This document shows positions 16,601-23,817 of a stretch of DNA of 32,828 nt, piece by piece. Location: assembly GCA_009937065.1 (NCBI GenBank), contig JAACDF010000103.1:1-32828 (forward strand), read 5' to 3'. Position 1 is the stretch's first letter; each line of letters starts with the position of its first letter. The position numbers and the translations under genes are program-made. Origin of the DNA: Gammaproteobacteria bacterium (GTDB taxonomy: Bacteria; Pseudomonadota; Gammaproteobacteria; Pseudomonadales; Halieaceae). The notes beneath the pieces are model-generated. The model was not told the origin of the DNA, ran no database searches, and was given only the letters and a program-made list of their open reading frames with translations.

Positions 16601-17020
16601 TCACTTACCTAATGTCAGCGTTCGAAGCGCCAGCTGCTTGGCGGTGTTAATGGCCTCAACCGAGTTTTGATAAGAGCGCGAAGCCTGCATCATGTTGGCC
16701 ATCTCGGTAGTTGCGTCGATATCGGGGCGGTAGATGTAGCCGTTTTCGTCAGCTAGGGGGTGCGATGGATTGAACTCCTGCCGCGCAGGACCGCCAACCT
16801 CAACGATGTCCTCAACCTTCACACCCAGCATCGCGTCCTCAGCGAATTCAAGCTCGGTGTCTAACACCGCATTGAATACGGGCGCCTTGGCCTTGTAGGT
16901 TTCGGCATCGCTCGAAGCAACCGTATTAGCGTTGGCCATGTTCGAGGCAATGGTGTTGAGTCGAATTGACTGAGCTGTCAGCCCAGTACTGGCAATACCC
17001 ATGGCATCAAATAAACTCAT
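16601..17020 (-). CDS. flgC: Flagellar basal-body rod protein FlgC
   Basis: A 139-residue rod protein: MSLFDAMGIASTGLTAQSIRLNTIASNMANANTVASSDAETYKAKAPVFNAVL at the N-terminus and the YRPDIDATTEMANMMQASRSYQNSVEAINTAKQLALRTLTLGK ending that is diagnostic of FlgC. It forms part of the proximal rod with FlgB and FlgF. Its ATG overlaps the flgB stop by four bases, so the two are translationally coupled. Confidence 0.97.
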   Translation of the reverse strand: MSLFDAMGIASTGLTAQSIRLNTIASNMANANTVASSDAETYKAKAPVFNAVLDTELEFAEDAMLGVKVEDIVEVGGPARQEFNPSHPLADENGYIYRPDIDATTEMANMMQASRSYQNSVEAINTAKQLALRTLTLGK

Positions 17021-17418
17021 GATGACTCTCCTTTAATAGCGTTTTTGATGCCCTTAATGCGGCTATCGAGTAATTGAAGGCTGGCTTGATAGCGCAGCGC
17101 GTTGTCCATAAAGGCTGAATGCTCCTGGTGCGCATCTACCGTGTTGCCGTCCGGCGACGTTTGAGAAGGTGTTCTAAAAAGCACCTCCGGTTGTGTGCCT
17201 GCACCGGCAAGTGGAATATGTCGGTCGTTTGTCGCACGCATCGCTCCCTGAGCATCCTGTGCCGCTTGTAATGAAGCGCGGAAATCGATGTCACGCGCCT
17301 TGTAGTCGGGCGTGTTTGCATTCGCAATGTTTGCGGCCAGCAAGTTCATGCGCTGCATGCGCAGCTGCAACACCTGCGGTGAAATACCTAATGCCTTGTC
17401 TATACCTGTTCCTGCCAT
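17017..17418 (-). CDS. flgB: Flagellar basal-body rod protein FlgB
   Basis: A 133-residue rod protein with LGISPQVLQLRMQRMNLLAANIANANTPDYKARDIDF at the N-terminus, the FlgB signature, and a C-terminal helix (EHSAFMDNALRYQASLQLLDSRIKGIKNAIKG). It forms the most proximal rod segment, next to FliE. It is the first gene of the flgBCDEFGHIJKL operon; all eleven genes lie head to tail with gaps of at most 26 bases or 4-base overlaps. A sigma-54-like promoter with one base off consensus lies 40 bases upstream (17458-17474), facing away from flgA. The ribosome site (AAGAG) is modest. Confidence 0.96.
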   Translation of the reverse strand: MAGTGIDKALGISPQVLQLRMQRMNLLAANIANANTPDYKARDIDFRASLQAAQDAQGAMRATNDRHIPLAGAGTQPEVLFRTPSQTSPDGNTVDAHQEHSAFMDNALRYQASLQLLDSRIKGIKNAIKGESS

Positions 17419-17457
17419 CTCTTGCTCTTTTTGACGCGCTTTCTCGTACTCGTTACA

Positions 17458-17474
17458 TACAAAACCCGTGCCAA
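17458..17474 (-). promoter_or_regulatory. Sigma-54-like promoter of flgB operon
   Basis: The reverse strand reads TTGGCACGGGTTTTGTA: a perfect TGGCACG -24 element and a TTGTA -12 element at the correct spacing. The usual GC at -12 is GT here, so this is one base from consensus. It lies 40 bases before the flgB start and precedes the long hook-basal-body operon. Confidence 0.68.
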
Positions 17475-17517
17475 TTTTTTTTATGTCTAAAAATCAATAA
17501 CTTAGATTCATTTTATG

Positions 17518-17541
17518 GCGGCGCCAAGGTTTTGACGCCGC
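17518..17541. repeat. Inverted repeat between flgA and flgB promoters
   Basis: GCGGCG and CGCCGC are separated by 12 bases, roughly midway between the two divergent sigma-54-type promoters. This is where a bound activator could serve both. It could equally be chance in a GC-rich patch; no FleQ site can be claimed. Confidence 0.3.
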
Positions 17542-17622
17542 AAGGTCATCGAATGTACAGACGTGACTCCCAATCCCTTCACGCGTAACGGAAAGCGCTT
17601 ATGGGACGGGCCCTTTGAAGAA

Positions 17623-17639
17623 TTGGCATTGTCCTTGCA
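17623..17639 (+). promoter_or_regulatory. Sigma-54 promoter of flgA
   Basis: Plus strand TTGGCATTGTCCTTGCA: TGGCAT -24, TTGCA -12, ten bases between GG and GC. It ends 38 bases before the flgA ATG. Together with the flgB promoter it makes a divergent RpoN-type pair in a 259-base gap. Confidence 0.78.
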
Positions 17640-17677
17640 TTGATTCAAGCGAGATAAATAAACCGTTGGAGTCGCTC

Positions 17678-18388
17678 ATGACGAGCAGCCTGAAAAAAGT
17701 AGTCGTATCAGTTGTCTTACTTACTGGTTTGGGCGTTGTCGCCCCGACGCTCGCCGAGACGCAGTCCATTTCCAGTATTGCGGCAACCGCAGCTCGGGTG
17801 GCGCAAGCGCGTGCGGAAGGGCAGGGGTATGAGCGCGTTAGCGTTGCGGTTCGCCCTATTGATGCGCGACTACGTCTCACCCAGTGCGGTTCTCCCCTCA
17901 CGGTGCTTCCCACGGTGGCCAAGCGCGCACTGGGCCAGACCAGCGTAGGCATTCGCTGCTCAGGACCTGAGCCTTGGACCATTTACGCCCGGGCGACCGT
18001 ATCCGCAATCATCACAGTTCCTACGCTCAACACGTCACTTAGCCGAGGGACTTTGATTGGCGAGGGAGATATAACCGTGACCGAGCGCAGTGTGACTCAG
18101 GACTTGGTCGGATTTGCGACTCGCAGCGTTGACATCGTAGGGCGCGAAATTCGGAGAGATATGGCCGCTGGTCAGTTACTGCGCAGCTCCGATTTAGTAT
18201 CACCCAAAATCATAGAGCGGGGTCAGACCGTCGACTTAATCGCCCAAGCAGCGGGCCTAAGCGTGAACATGCAGGGCAAATCGCTCGGCAGAGGAGGCGT
18301 CGGTGATCGCGTTTTAGTGAAGAATTTAAGTTCAGGTAAGCGCGTGGAAGGCCTCGTGCTGGCGTCTGGCAGTATTTTGGTAAACTAA
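17678..18388 (+). CDS. flgA: Flagellar P-ring assembly chaperone FlgA
   Basis: A 236-residue protein if started at the ATG at 17678, which gives a clean Sec signal peptide (KKVVVSVVLLTGLGVVAPTLAE, cleavage near residue 25) and has GGAG six bases upstream. The longer open frame begins with residues before the signal peptide and is unlikely. The C-terminal half is an SAF-like domain with LSRGTLIGEGDITVTERSVTQDLVGFATRSVDIVGREIRRDMAAGQLLRSSDL and the ending GDRVLVKNLSSGKRVEGLVLASGSILVN, typical of FlgA. FlgA acts in the periplasm to help FlgI form the P ring. It is divergent from flgB, as in enteric bacteria, and followed by flgM and flgN. Confidence 0.95.
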   Translation: MTSSLKKVVVSVVLLTGLGVVAPTLAETQSISSIAATAARVAQARAEGQGYERVSVAVRPIDARLRLTQCGSPLTVLPTVAKRALGQTSVGIRCSGPEPWTIYARATVSAIITVPTLNTSLSRGTLIGEGDITVTERSVTQDLVGFATRSVDIVGREIRRDMAAGQLLRSSDLVSPKIIERGQTVDLIAQAAGLSVNMQGKSLGRGGVGDRVLVKNLSSGKRVEGLVLASGSILVN

Positions 18389-18405
18389 AAAGATGAAAAA
18401 AAATC

Positions 18406-18432
18406 TAAAGTTTGTGTCAAAACTGCCGCTAC
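18406..18432 (+). promoter_or_regulatory. Sigma-28 (FliA) promoter of flgM
   Basis: TAAAGTTT (8 of 8), 11 bases, GCCGCTAC (6 of 8) against the consensus TAAAGTTT-N11-GCCGATAA. It lies just after the flgA stop and 48 bases before the flgM start. A FliA-dependent promoter for the anti-FliA factor makes a feedback loop, as known in Salmonella. Confidence 0.8.
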
Positions 18433-18480
18433 ACTCATCGCAGAAAATGAATTTAACGGCTCCGTGCCGTGGAGAGAACA

Positions 18481-18789
18481 ATGAGCCCCATTGATACATC
18501 AGGAGTAAAAGCGAGTTTGCGCATTGATCCTGAACGCCAGGAAACACGTGTGCGCGGTGGTGAAAATGAATCGGCTGCCACATCGCCACAATCGAAACCA
18601 GTAGACTCGGTCAAGCTAACAGACACAGCAGCCCGGCTGTCGGAGCTCGAGGCGGAGGTGAACGCGGCTGAAGGTGTCGATATGAAACGAGTCGAGGCCA
18701 TTAAAGAGCAAATTGCCGACGGTAGTTACGAGGTCGATGCTGACCGAATTGCCGATGCGCTTATGACAATGGAAAAAGAGTTGCTATAA
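18481..18789 (+). CDS. flgM: Anti-sigma-28 factor FlgM
   Basis: A 102-residue protein if started at the ATG at 18481 (MSPIDTSG), which has GGAGAG eight bases upstream; the frame opens four codons earlier. The N-terminal half is polar and disordered. The C-terminal half (VDSVKLTDTAARLSELEAEVN ... VEAIKEQIADGSYEVDADRIADALMTME) is the FlgM domain that binds FliA, including the conserved IKxxIxxGxYxVDxxxIAxxL pattern. FlgM holds FliA inactive until it is secreted through the finished hook. It is preceded by its own sigma-28 promoter and followed two bases later by flgN. Confidence 0.95.
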   Translation: MSPIDTSGVKASLRIDPERQETRVRGGENESAATSPQSKPVDSVKLTDTAARLSELEAEVNAAEGVDMKRVEAIKEQIADGSYEVDADRIADALMTMEKELL

Positions 18790-18791
18790 CG

Positions 18792-19280
18792 ATGTTTAAT
18801 GCTGACAGTCACGCATCCAGTGCAGAAATGATCGCACGCGCACTTTCCCATGAGCTTGAAACACTTAGGCAAGTCGTTGAGACGCTGGATATTGAGCACG
18901 AGGCACTGCTGGGTTCCGACGCGGGTCGACTCGAGCACGCTGTAGCGGCCAAACAGCGCGCTATTACAGCTCATCTGCATGCACGTAGTGCGCGCGAAGC
19001 GCTGGGCCTTAGAGACGCATTACAAGAGCAGATTGAGTCCCATCCGGGATTTTTTAACGGCCTTAAGCAACAAGCACTTGAGCACATTGATGCGCTTCGG
19101 GAGATAGGCGCACAGAGCAAAAATTCCAACCATCGAAACGGTATGCTAATCGCCAGCCTGCGCGAGCGCACTCGTTCGGCACTTGGCATCCTTCGGCCAG
19201 ACGCAGCAAACGTGACACTGTATGGTCAGCAAGGATCCCCCGAGGACACTATGGGTTCCCGTTTATTGGGTAGCGCCTAA
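18792..19280 (+). CDS. flgN: Flagellar export chaperone FlgN
   Basis: A 162-residue helical protein starting two bases after flgM ends. It has the long coiled region of the FlgN family (HELETLRQVVETLDIEHEALLGSDAGRLEHAVAAKQRAI) and the family's C-terminal NVTLYGQQG segment (around 140-148). FlgN is the cytoplasmic chaperone for FlgK and FlgL, both encoded in the window. No signal peptide or membrane helix. It ends only 10 bases before the stop of the convergent DUF1653 gene, and I see no clear terminator between them. Confidence 0.9.
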   Translation: MFNADSHASSAEMIARALSHELETLRQVVETLDIEHEALLGSDAGRLEHAVAAKQRAITAHLHARSAREALGLRDALQEQIESHPGFFNGLKQQALEHIDALREIGAQSKNSNHRNGMLIASLRERTRSALGILRPDAANVTLYGQQGSPEDTMGSRLLGSA

Positions 19281-19290
19281 GCTCCATAAG

Positions 19291-19506
19291 CTATAGGGGC
19301 GCGAACCGCCTCACCGGCTGTCCGTCTTTTTCAACCGTTCCCATAAACATCGCCAAAGGCCTCACCCACAGACCGTAGTCGCCGTACTCGGCCCGGTACA
19401 ACACCATCCACTCTTCGGATTCCGAGTGCCTGGCCACATCAATAACCGTGTAGTGCTTACCGTTCTTGTAATGCACATAGGTGCCGGGCTCTGGTCGGTC
19501 AGTCAT
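19291..19506 (-). CDS. DUF1653 domain small protein
   Basis: A 71-residue protein when started at the ATG at 19506 (MTDRPEPGTYVHYKNGKHYTVIDVARHSES). It contains the DUF1653 pattern: G-x-Y-x-H-Y-K-x-x-x-x-Y near the N-terminus, then VLYRAEYGDYGLWVRPLAMF. The function of this family is not established. Its start overlaps the rdgC stop by four bases (ATGA), so it is co-translated with rdgC. The open frame continues 24 codons upstream inside rdgC, but the family begins near the chosen methionine. No signal peptide. Confidence 0.85.
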   Translation of the reverse strand: MTDRPEPGTYVHYKNGKHYTVIDVARHSESEEWMVLYRAEYGDYGLWVRPLAMFMGTVEKDGQPVRRFAPL

Positions 19507-20405
19507 TCCGAAATTCCACCAAATGTTTTCGCAATGGCTGATTGAAGCGTACTCAAGGTCTCTCCCATAAGAAGGCAATCGGCGTCACGACGCGCCAGCA
19601 CATCTTCGTGGAGCTCCTCATTGACGCCTTTCAGTTCATCGCTAAATCGAATGCGCCGAAGGCTAAGGTCCCTATCAACAACAAAGTCGATTTGGTCCTG
19701 CCAAGACAAAGCCAGTCGCACCACCTGTTTGCCTGACTCAATGTGTCGTCGAATCTCGTCAGATTCGAGGTACATGCCACGTACCCTGACGACACCACCC
19801 TCCTCCTGAGGATCCTCCAAATCGACGTCGCCCCCCAGACTCATACCTTCTGGCAGCCCGCCATTGAGAAGCCACTGACTCATCACAATCACAGGTGACT
19901 TTTGTGTGTCTGGAATCGCCACTGGTAGATTGCCGAGACCCTCGCGCAGGAGTGATAGGAGATCCTCCGCCCGCCCCGCACTGGCGGTATTCACCCACAT
20001 CCAGCCCTCGCGATCGTTGATCAACGCCTCGAGGTACTGCGATTTGGTAAATGCGCGTGGCATCAAGTCCTGAGTGACCTCATCGGCAATATCCAAGCGC
20101 TCCTTGCGCTGCACACGCCTCCCCTGCCCTGTCTGGATTTCCTGAATGCGAGAGTTCACTTCGCTTCGAATGACCGATGCGGGCAATAGGCGCTCCTCGC
20201 GCTGCAGCCGAATTAGCCAGTAATCGCCGGATTTGTGCACAAAATCGGTCGCATCATCTGAGAGAGCGGCGACCCAACCGCTCGACACGGCTTGGCTGGG
20301 CCTGCAAGGTTGGAAAGGGCGTCTAGACAATCGCTGCGACAGCTCGCTGGCATCAATGCCAAGACGTCCAGGCAGCTTGTAGGGGCGGGCGTTTCGAAAC
20401 CACAT
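19503..20405 (-). CDS. rdgC: Recombination-associated protein RdgC
   Basis: A 300-residue protein, the usual RdgC size. The N-terminus (MWFRNARPYKL) and the internal segments QPCRPSQAVSSGWVAAL, LLPASVIRSEVNSRI and the LALSWQDQIDFVVDRDLSLRRIRFSDEL region are recognisable RdgC signatures. RdgC is a DNA-binding ring protein that modulates RecA-dependent recombination, known from E. coli and Neisseria. It is followed by a translationally coupled DUF1653 gene. The ATG at 20405 is preceded by a modest site (AAGGAG further upstream reads AAAATCGAGAGCGAAGAGT). Confidence 0.93.
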   Translation of the reverse strand: MWFRNARPYKLPGRLGIDASELSQRLSRRPFQPCRPSQAVSSGWVAALSDDATDFVHKSGDYWLIRLQREERLLPASVIRSEVNSRIQEIQTGQGRRVQRKERLDIADEVTQDLMPRAFTKSQYLEALINDREGWMWVNTASAGRAEDLLSLLREGLGNLPVAIPDTQKSPVIVMSQWLLNGGLPEGMSLGGDVDLEDPQEEGGVVRVRGMYLESDEIRRHIESGKQVVRLALSWQDQIDFVVDRDLSLRRIRFSDELKGVNEELHEDVLARRDADCLLMGETLSTLQSAIAKTFGGISE

Positions 20406-20503
20406 ACTCTTCGCTCTCGATTTTAAGGAGCGGTAGTGTAGGGGTTAATTGATCTGACTTCGAGAGGCCAAGACAGAGGGCGAAGTTACTGGTTGGTAAA
20501 GGC

Positions 20504-20692
20504 TTAAATGAGCCGTAGCGCGATGAAAATTCGAGCAATCAAAGTCGTATTGCCTGCGGGCACGCGACCGCTTCGCTTACCGCAGTCACCACATAGAAAG
20601 ACCCGATCGAAGACCCAATCTTCACGCCCCTCGCGCCGAACACGATCAATTTTCCCGCTACTACAGTGGGGGCATACCCCAGCATCAGTCAT
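20504..20692 (-). CDS. Small zinc-ribbon protein, function unknown
   Basis: A 62-residue frame starting at the ATG at 20692. It has CPHC at residues 7-10 and CGDC at 34-37, a four-cysteine zinc-ribbon layout, separated by a basic, charged stretch. The tail ends in a hydrophobic run (LIARIFIALRLI). GAAG lies just upstream of the ATG; the frame could extend 11 codons to a GTG at 20725. It points towards rdgC, 98 bases away. Paired cysteine motifs rarely arise in a non-coding frame, which supports it, but its shortness and the competing frame on the other strand (20508-20705) keep confidence moderate. I do not recognise a named family. Confidence 0.5.
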   Translation of the reverse strand: MTDAGVCPHCSSGKIDRVRREGREDWVFDRVFLCGDCGKRSGRVPAGNTTLIARIFIALRLI

Positions 20693-20845
20693 TATCTTCA
20701 ATTGAAACGCGCCTAAAAAAATCACGTATCGAAAAGACTACTATGGCAATGTTTCTCAACTGAAGAGGTCATGGAGAGGTGGGGGCTAACGTGTGACAAA
20801 TACAATGAAGCTTCGCGTTTTGGGGTCGTTTTTGTCACCTTCTGT

Positions 20846-20859
20846 GTCAATTCTTTGAC
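20846..20859. promoter_or_regulatory. Operator-like inverted repeat upstream of glyoxalase gene
   Basis: GTCAA-TTCT-TTGAC is a perfect 5-bp inverted repeat with a 4-base centre, 73 bases upstream of the glyoxalase start. Such short dyads are common operator forms, but a chance match is possible and no regulator is encoded nearby. Confidence 0.25.
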
Positions 20860-20932
20860 TACACGGCGCCACGCCCAACCACCAAAATCAGTATCGCGCG
20901 ATACACTTAGGAGCAGATGAGAGGAGCCAACA

Positions 20933-21373
20933 ATGCGCTACTTGCACACGATGATCAGAGCAAGCGATCTTGATAAGACACTCGAATTTTTTGTCCGTCA
21001 CCTGGGCCTTGTTGAAGTGCAACGATACGACAGCGAACAAGGGCGATTTACTCTGATTTTTCTCGCGGCACCGGATGATGTTGACCGCGCAGAAGCGTCG
21101 CAAAGTCCGCTGGTGGAAATCACTTATAACTGGGACCCCGAGGACTACGACAGCGGAAGAAATTTCGGCCACCTTGCCTACCGTGTGGACGACATTTACG
21201 AAACGTGCCAGAAGCTTTACGACGCAGGCGTTGTGATTAACCGTCCACCTCGTGATGGGAGAATGGCCTTTGTGAAATCACCCGACGGCATCTCAATTGA
21301 ACTCTTGCAAGAAGGCAATGCATTGCCAGCGCAGGAGCCTTGGGCATCAATGGAAAACACGGGAACTTGGTGA
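20933..21373 (+). CDS. gloA: Lactoylglutathione lyase (glyoxalase I)
   Basis: A 146-residue VOC-fold protein opening MRYLHTMIRASDLDKTLEFF, close to E. coli GloA (MRLLHTMLRV...). The four metal ligands can be placed: His5, Glu62 (in PLVEITYNW), His80 (in FGHLAYRVDD) and Glu123 (in GISIELLQ), the H/E/H/E set of nickel/zinc glyoxalase I. It converts the methylglyoxal-glutathione adduct to S-lactoylglutathione in the cytoplasm. GAGGAG precedes the ATG by 7 bases. It is a single gene, convergent with the amidotransferase gene that ends 50 bases later. Length is normal. Confidence 0.9.
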   Translation: MRYLHTMIRASDLDKTLEFFVRHLGLVEVQRYDSEQGRFTLIFLAAPDDVDRAEASQSPLVEITYNWDPEDYDSGRNFGHLAYRVDDIYETCQKLYDAGVVINRPPRDGRMAFVKSPDGISIELLQEGNALPAQEPWASMENTGTW

Positions 21374-21422
21374 CTCACCAGCCGCCTCGAAACCTTCCTC
21401 CAGTCAGCCTTTAACTAAAAGG

Positions 21423-22142
21423 CTAATTCGCGAGGAAACTCAGCATCCATTCGGCGACGCGGCTCCCCTCATGATCATGTTGCTGTAGCGATGCGCGCCC
21501 TTCCGCGACACGATCGGCGCCAATCATGTCGTAACGAAATGACATGATCGCCTCGGAATACTCGTCGATGAACTCGGGGTGTCCCTGCAGGGTAAATACG
21601 TGATCGCCCATTACAAATCCCGCATTCTCGCAGTGCGGATTGGAAACGACATTCCGCGCACCCGGAGGAAGCTGATGCACCTGATCCTGATGCGAGACAA
21701 CAAGCTTCAAGTGCCCTGACTCTGCTCCAGTAAAGGGTGCATTATCGAGCTCGTAAGTGTGAATGCCGACACCCCAACCCTTGTCTGACTTTGAGACCTC
21801 GCCGCCTAAGGCTTTGGCGATTATCTGATGGCCAAAGCAAATCCCGACCATTTTCTTGCGTTTTGCATGGAGCTTTTGGATTAAGCCCTCGAGATCTCGT
21901 ATCCACTGCTTGTCGTCATAAGCCGAGCTTTTGCTGCCGGTAATGATAAAGCCGTCCACCTCATCGATCTCGCTTTCGTTGGGGTGAATACTGCCCTCAA
22001 CATCCCAGACCGTAAAACTCACCGATGAATCCGCGTCCAAAAGAAGGCGCTTGAACATATCGGGGTATTCACCAAAGTCTGGCACCCACTCAGGTCTTAC
22101 GGTGTCTGTTTTGAGAATTCCAATGTGCATATTTGCTGTCAT
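21423..22142 (-). CDS. Class I glutamine amidotransferase-like protein
   Basis: A 239-residue protein with the class I (triad) GATase fold. The nucleophile is Cys102 in VGICFGHQIIAKALGG, and the His-Glu pair is in LQGHPEF near residues 186-190. An ITGSKSSAYDD loop (67-77) precedes the nucleophile. It is a free-standing amidotransferase domain of the type often labelled GMP synthase-like, without a synthetase partner here. The substrate cannot be told from sequence. No strong ribosome site is seen; the second methionine (codon 5, MHIGILKTD) is an equally good start. It is divergent from the PAP2 gene. Confidence 0.82.
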   Translation of the reverse strand: MTANMHIGILKTDTVRPEWVPDFGEYPDMFKRLLLDADSSVSFTVWDVEGSIHPNESEIDEVDGFIITGSKSSAYDDKQWIRDLEGLIQKLHAKRKKMVGICFGHQIIAKALGGEVSKSDKGWGVGIHTYELDNAPFTGAESGHLKLVVSHQDQVHQLPPGARNVVSNPHCENAGFVMGDHVFTLQGHPEFIDEYSEAIMSFRYDMIGADRVAEGRASLQQHDHEGSRVAEWMLSFLAN

Positions 22143-22251
22143 CTAATATTTGTTTTGCAGTCATATTTTTGTGATATTTCAGGAACACACTACGTGGTAT
22201 TGTCACCAGAAGCGCCGGTAAAAGGCGGTCTGGGGGAGGAGCATTCTTACT

Positions 22252-22785
22252 ATGGCGATCATGGCAGCACTCCAACAAATCGACGTCGCACTTTTCGATA
22301 AAGTGTTTCATCTTGGTCGAGAATACAAGGCCATGACCAAGGCCGCTATAACCCTGTCGCGCAGTGGCGATGGCTATCTACAAGTCCTAACACCCGCATT
22401 GGTATGGCTATCCGGATCGACGTTGGCGCCAACCTATGTTTTCTTGCTAGCCGCCGCGATGCTGGCCGAGCGAGTCATCTACTTCATCATGAAGAATACG
22501 CTTAAGCGCCTTAGGCCTTGCGACTTCAAGAAAAACCTTAAATCTCTGATCGCCGCATCCGATAAATTTAGCTTTCCATCAGGTCACACCTCAGCAGCCT
22601 TTTGCTTCTCAACCATTACCATCATCACATTCGGTGGCGCCTACACCGCCATGTTCATCTGGGCATCATTAGTGGGGGCATCACGAGTGATCATCGGTGT
22701 TCATTACCCGGGAGATATCGTTGCAGGTGCCATTATGGGATCAGGGATCGCCATTGGCACTGCCTCAATGCTCAACATCTGGTAA
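22252..22785 (+). CDS. PAP2-family membrane phosphatase
   Basis: A 177-residue membrane protein with the three acid-phosphatase motifs: K-N-T-L-K-R-L-R-P (81-89), PSGH (109-112, general acid His112) and SRVIIGVHYPGD (144-155, nucleophile His151 and Asp155). Hydrophobic segments around 45-80, 116-140 and 156-174 fit several membrane helices with the active site outside. Relatives remove phosphate from undecaprenyl pyrophosphate or phosphatidate; which one applies here is unclear. GGGAGGAG lies about 10 bases before the start. The glycosyltransferase gene starts nine bases after its stop, so they form an operon, and a lipid-linked sugar role is a fair guess. Confidence 0.88.
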   Translation: MAIMAALQQIDVALFDKVFHLGREYKAMTKAAITLSRSGDGYLQVLTPALVWLSGSTLAPTYVFLLAAAMLAERVIYFIMKNTLKRLRPCDFKKNLKSLIAASDKFSFPSGHTSAAFCFSTITIITFGGAYTAMFIWASLVGASRVIIGVHYPGDIVAGAIMGSGIAIGTASMLNIW

Positions 22786-22794
22786 AACGTAGTA

Positions 22795-23817
22795 ATGACA
22801 CGAAAGATTCTTTACGGTGTTCAAGGCACGGGGCAGGGGCATATCAGTCGCGCAAGAGGTGTCGCCGAAGCACTCAAAGACTACGATGTCGATGTAACCT
22901 GGCTCTTCTCAGGCCGACCTAAAGAAAAATTCTTTGATATGGAGCCTTTCGGTAATTTCAAACACCGAGAAGGGCTCACAATGGTCACCGAAGCCGGCAA
23001 AATGAAGTATCGGAAAACAGCGCTCGGTGTCTCACCCGCCACATTCATCAAAGATGCAACGAGCCTGGACCTCGATCCATATGATTTGGTTGTTTGCGAT
23101 TATGAGCCTGTGACCTCCTGGGCCTGCAAAGCGCGCGGCAGAGAGACAGTCGGTATTGGGCATCAATACGCTTTTGGTAAGAACACACCTATGACGGGCG
23201 ATACAGCTTTAAGCCGGTTGGTGATGCAACAGTTTGCGCCCGTCGATTTGCCAGTGGGCCTGCACTGGGCACCTTTTGATGACACCATCTTACCGCCAAT
23301 TCTGGACCTGCCAAAAATTGACCCTGATGCCGTGGCAGATCACATCCTCGTTTATCTTCCTTTCGAGGATCAGAATGTGACCACCGCATGGCTTCAAGGT
23401 TTTTCCGATCAGACCTTTGTGCAGTATTCGTCTGAGGTCGGTGACGAGGTGCAAGGGAATGTCGTGCGCAGAAAAGCCAATATCCATGGATTTAAACGCG
23501 ATCTTGCGTCCGCAAGGGGTGTTATCTGCAATACGGGATTCGAACTCATATCTGAGTGTCTGCAGTGGCAGAAGCCCGTGCTTACCCGTCCGCTGGCAAA
23601 GCAAATGGAGCAGCTGTCTAACGCAGCAGCGCTGGAGGAGCTCGGGTATGCAACCACCATGCAATCCCTAGAAACACAGACGGCGCGCGCATGGTTTGAT
23701 GCGATGCCCGGGGCACCAGACATTCACTTCAAAGACGTGGCAGGCGCGCTGGCTGAGTGGCTTGCACGAGGTGCGAGCAGGCCCGTTGCTGAGCTGAGTA
23801 GACAGCTCTGGTCATGA
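22795..23817 (+). CDS. MJ1255/VC2487-type glycosyltransferase
   Basis: A 340-residue protein opening MTRKILYGVQGTGQGHISRA, with the glycine-rich GTGQGHISRARG loop (11-22) of GT-B glycosyltransferases. The second half has CNTGFELISECLQWQKPVLTRPLAKQMEQLSNA (about 244-277), which resembles the donor-binding region of MurG-like enzymes. This fits the MJ1255/VC2487 family, members of which often lie beside PAP2 phosphatases. The sugar and acceptor are unknown. It is cytoplasmic by sequence, with no signal peptide. Its stop overlaps the start of the multihaem cytochrome by four bases (ATGA), so all three genes are likely one transcript. Confidence 0.85.
   Translation: MTRKILYGVQGTGQGHISRARGVAEALKDYDVDVTWLFSGRPKEKFFDMEPFGNFKHREGLTMVTEAGKMKYRKTALGVSPATFIKDATSLDLDPYDLVVCDYEPVTSWACKARGRETVGIGHQYAFGKNTPMTGDTALSRLVMQQFAPVDLPVGLHWAPFDDTILPPILDLPKIDPDAVADHILVYLPFEDQNVTTAWLQGFSDQTFVQYSSEVGDEVQGNVVRRKANIHGFKRDLASARGVICNTGFELISECLQWQKPVLTRPLAKQMEQLSNAAALEELGYATTMQSLETQTARAWFDAMPGAPDIHFKDVAGALAEWLARGASRPVAELSRQLWS

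Noticed and set aside
19281-19290. Shared terminator between convergent flgN and DUF1653 genes
   Set aside because: The gap is only 10 bases, and the nearby AGCT repeats give no stable stem with a T-run.
20508-20705. 65-codon plus-strand frame opposite the zinc-ribbon ORF
   Set aside because: No motif, very basic and low in hydrophobic residues; the opposite strand has paired CxxC motifs, so it is the better candidate.
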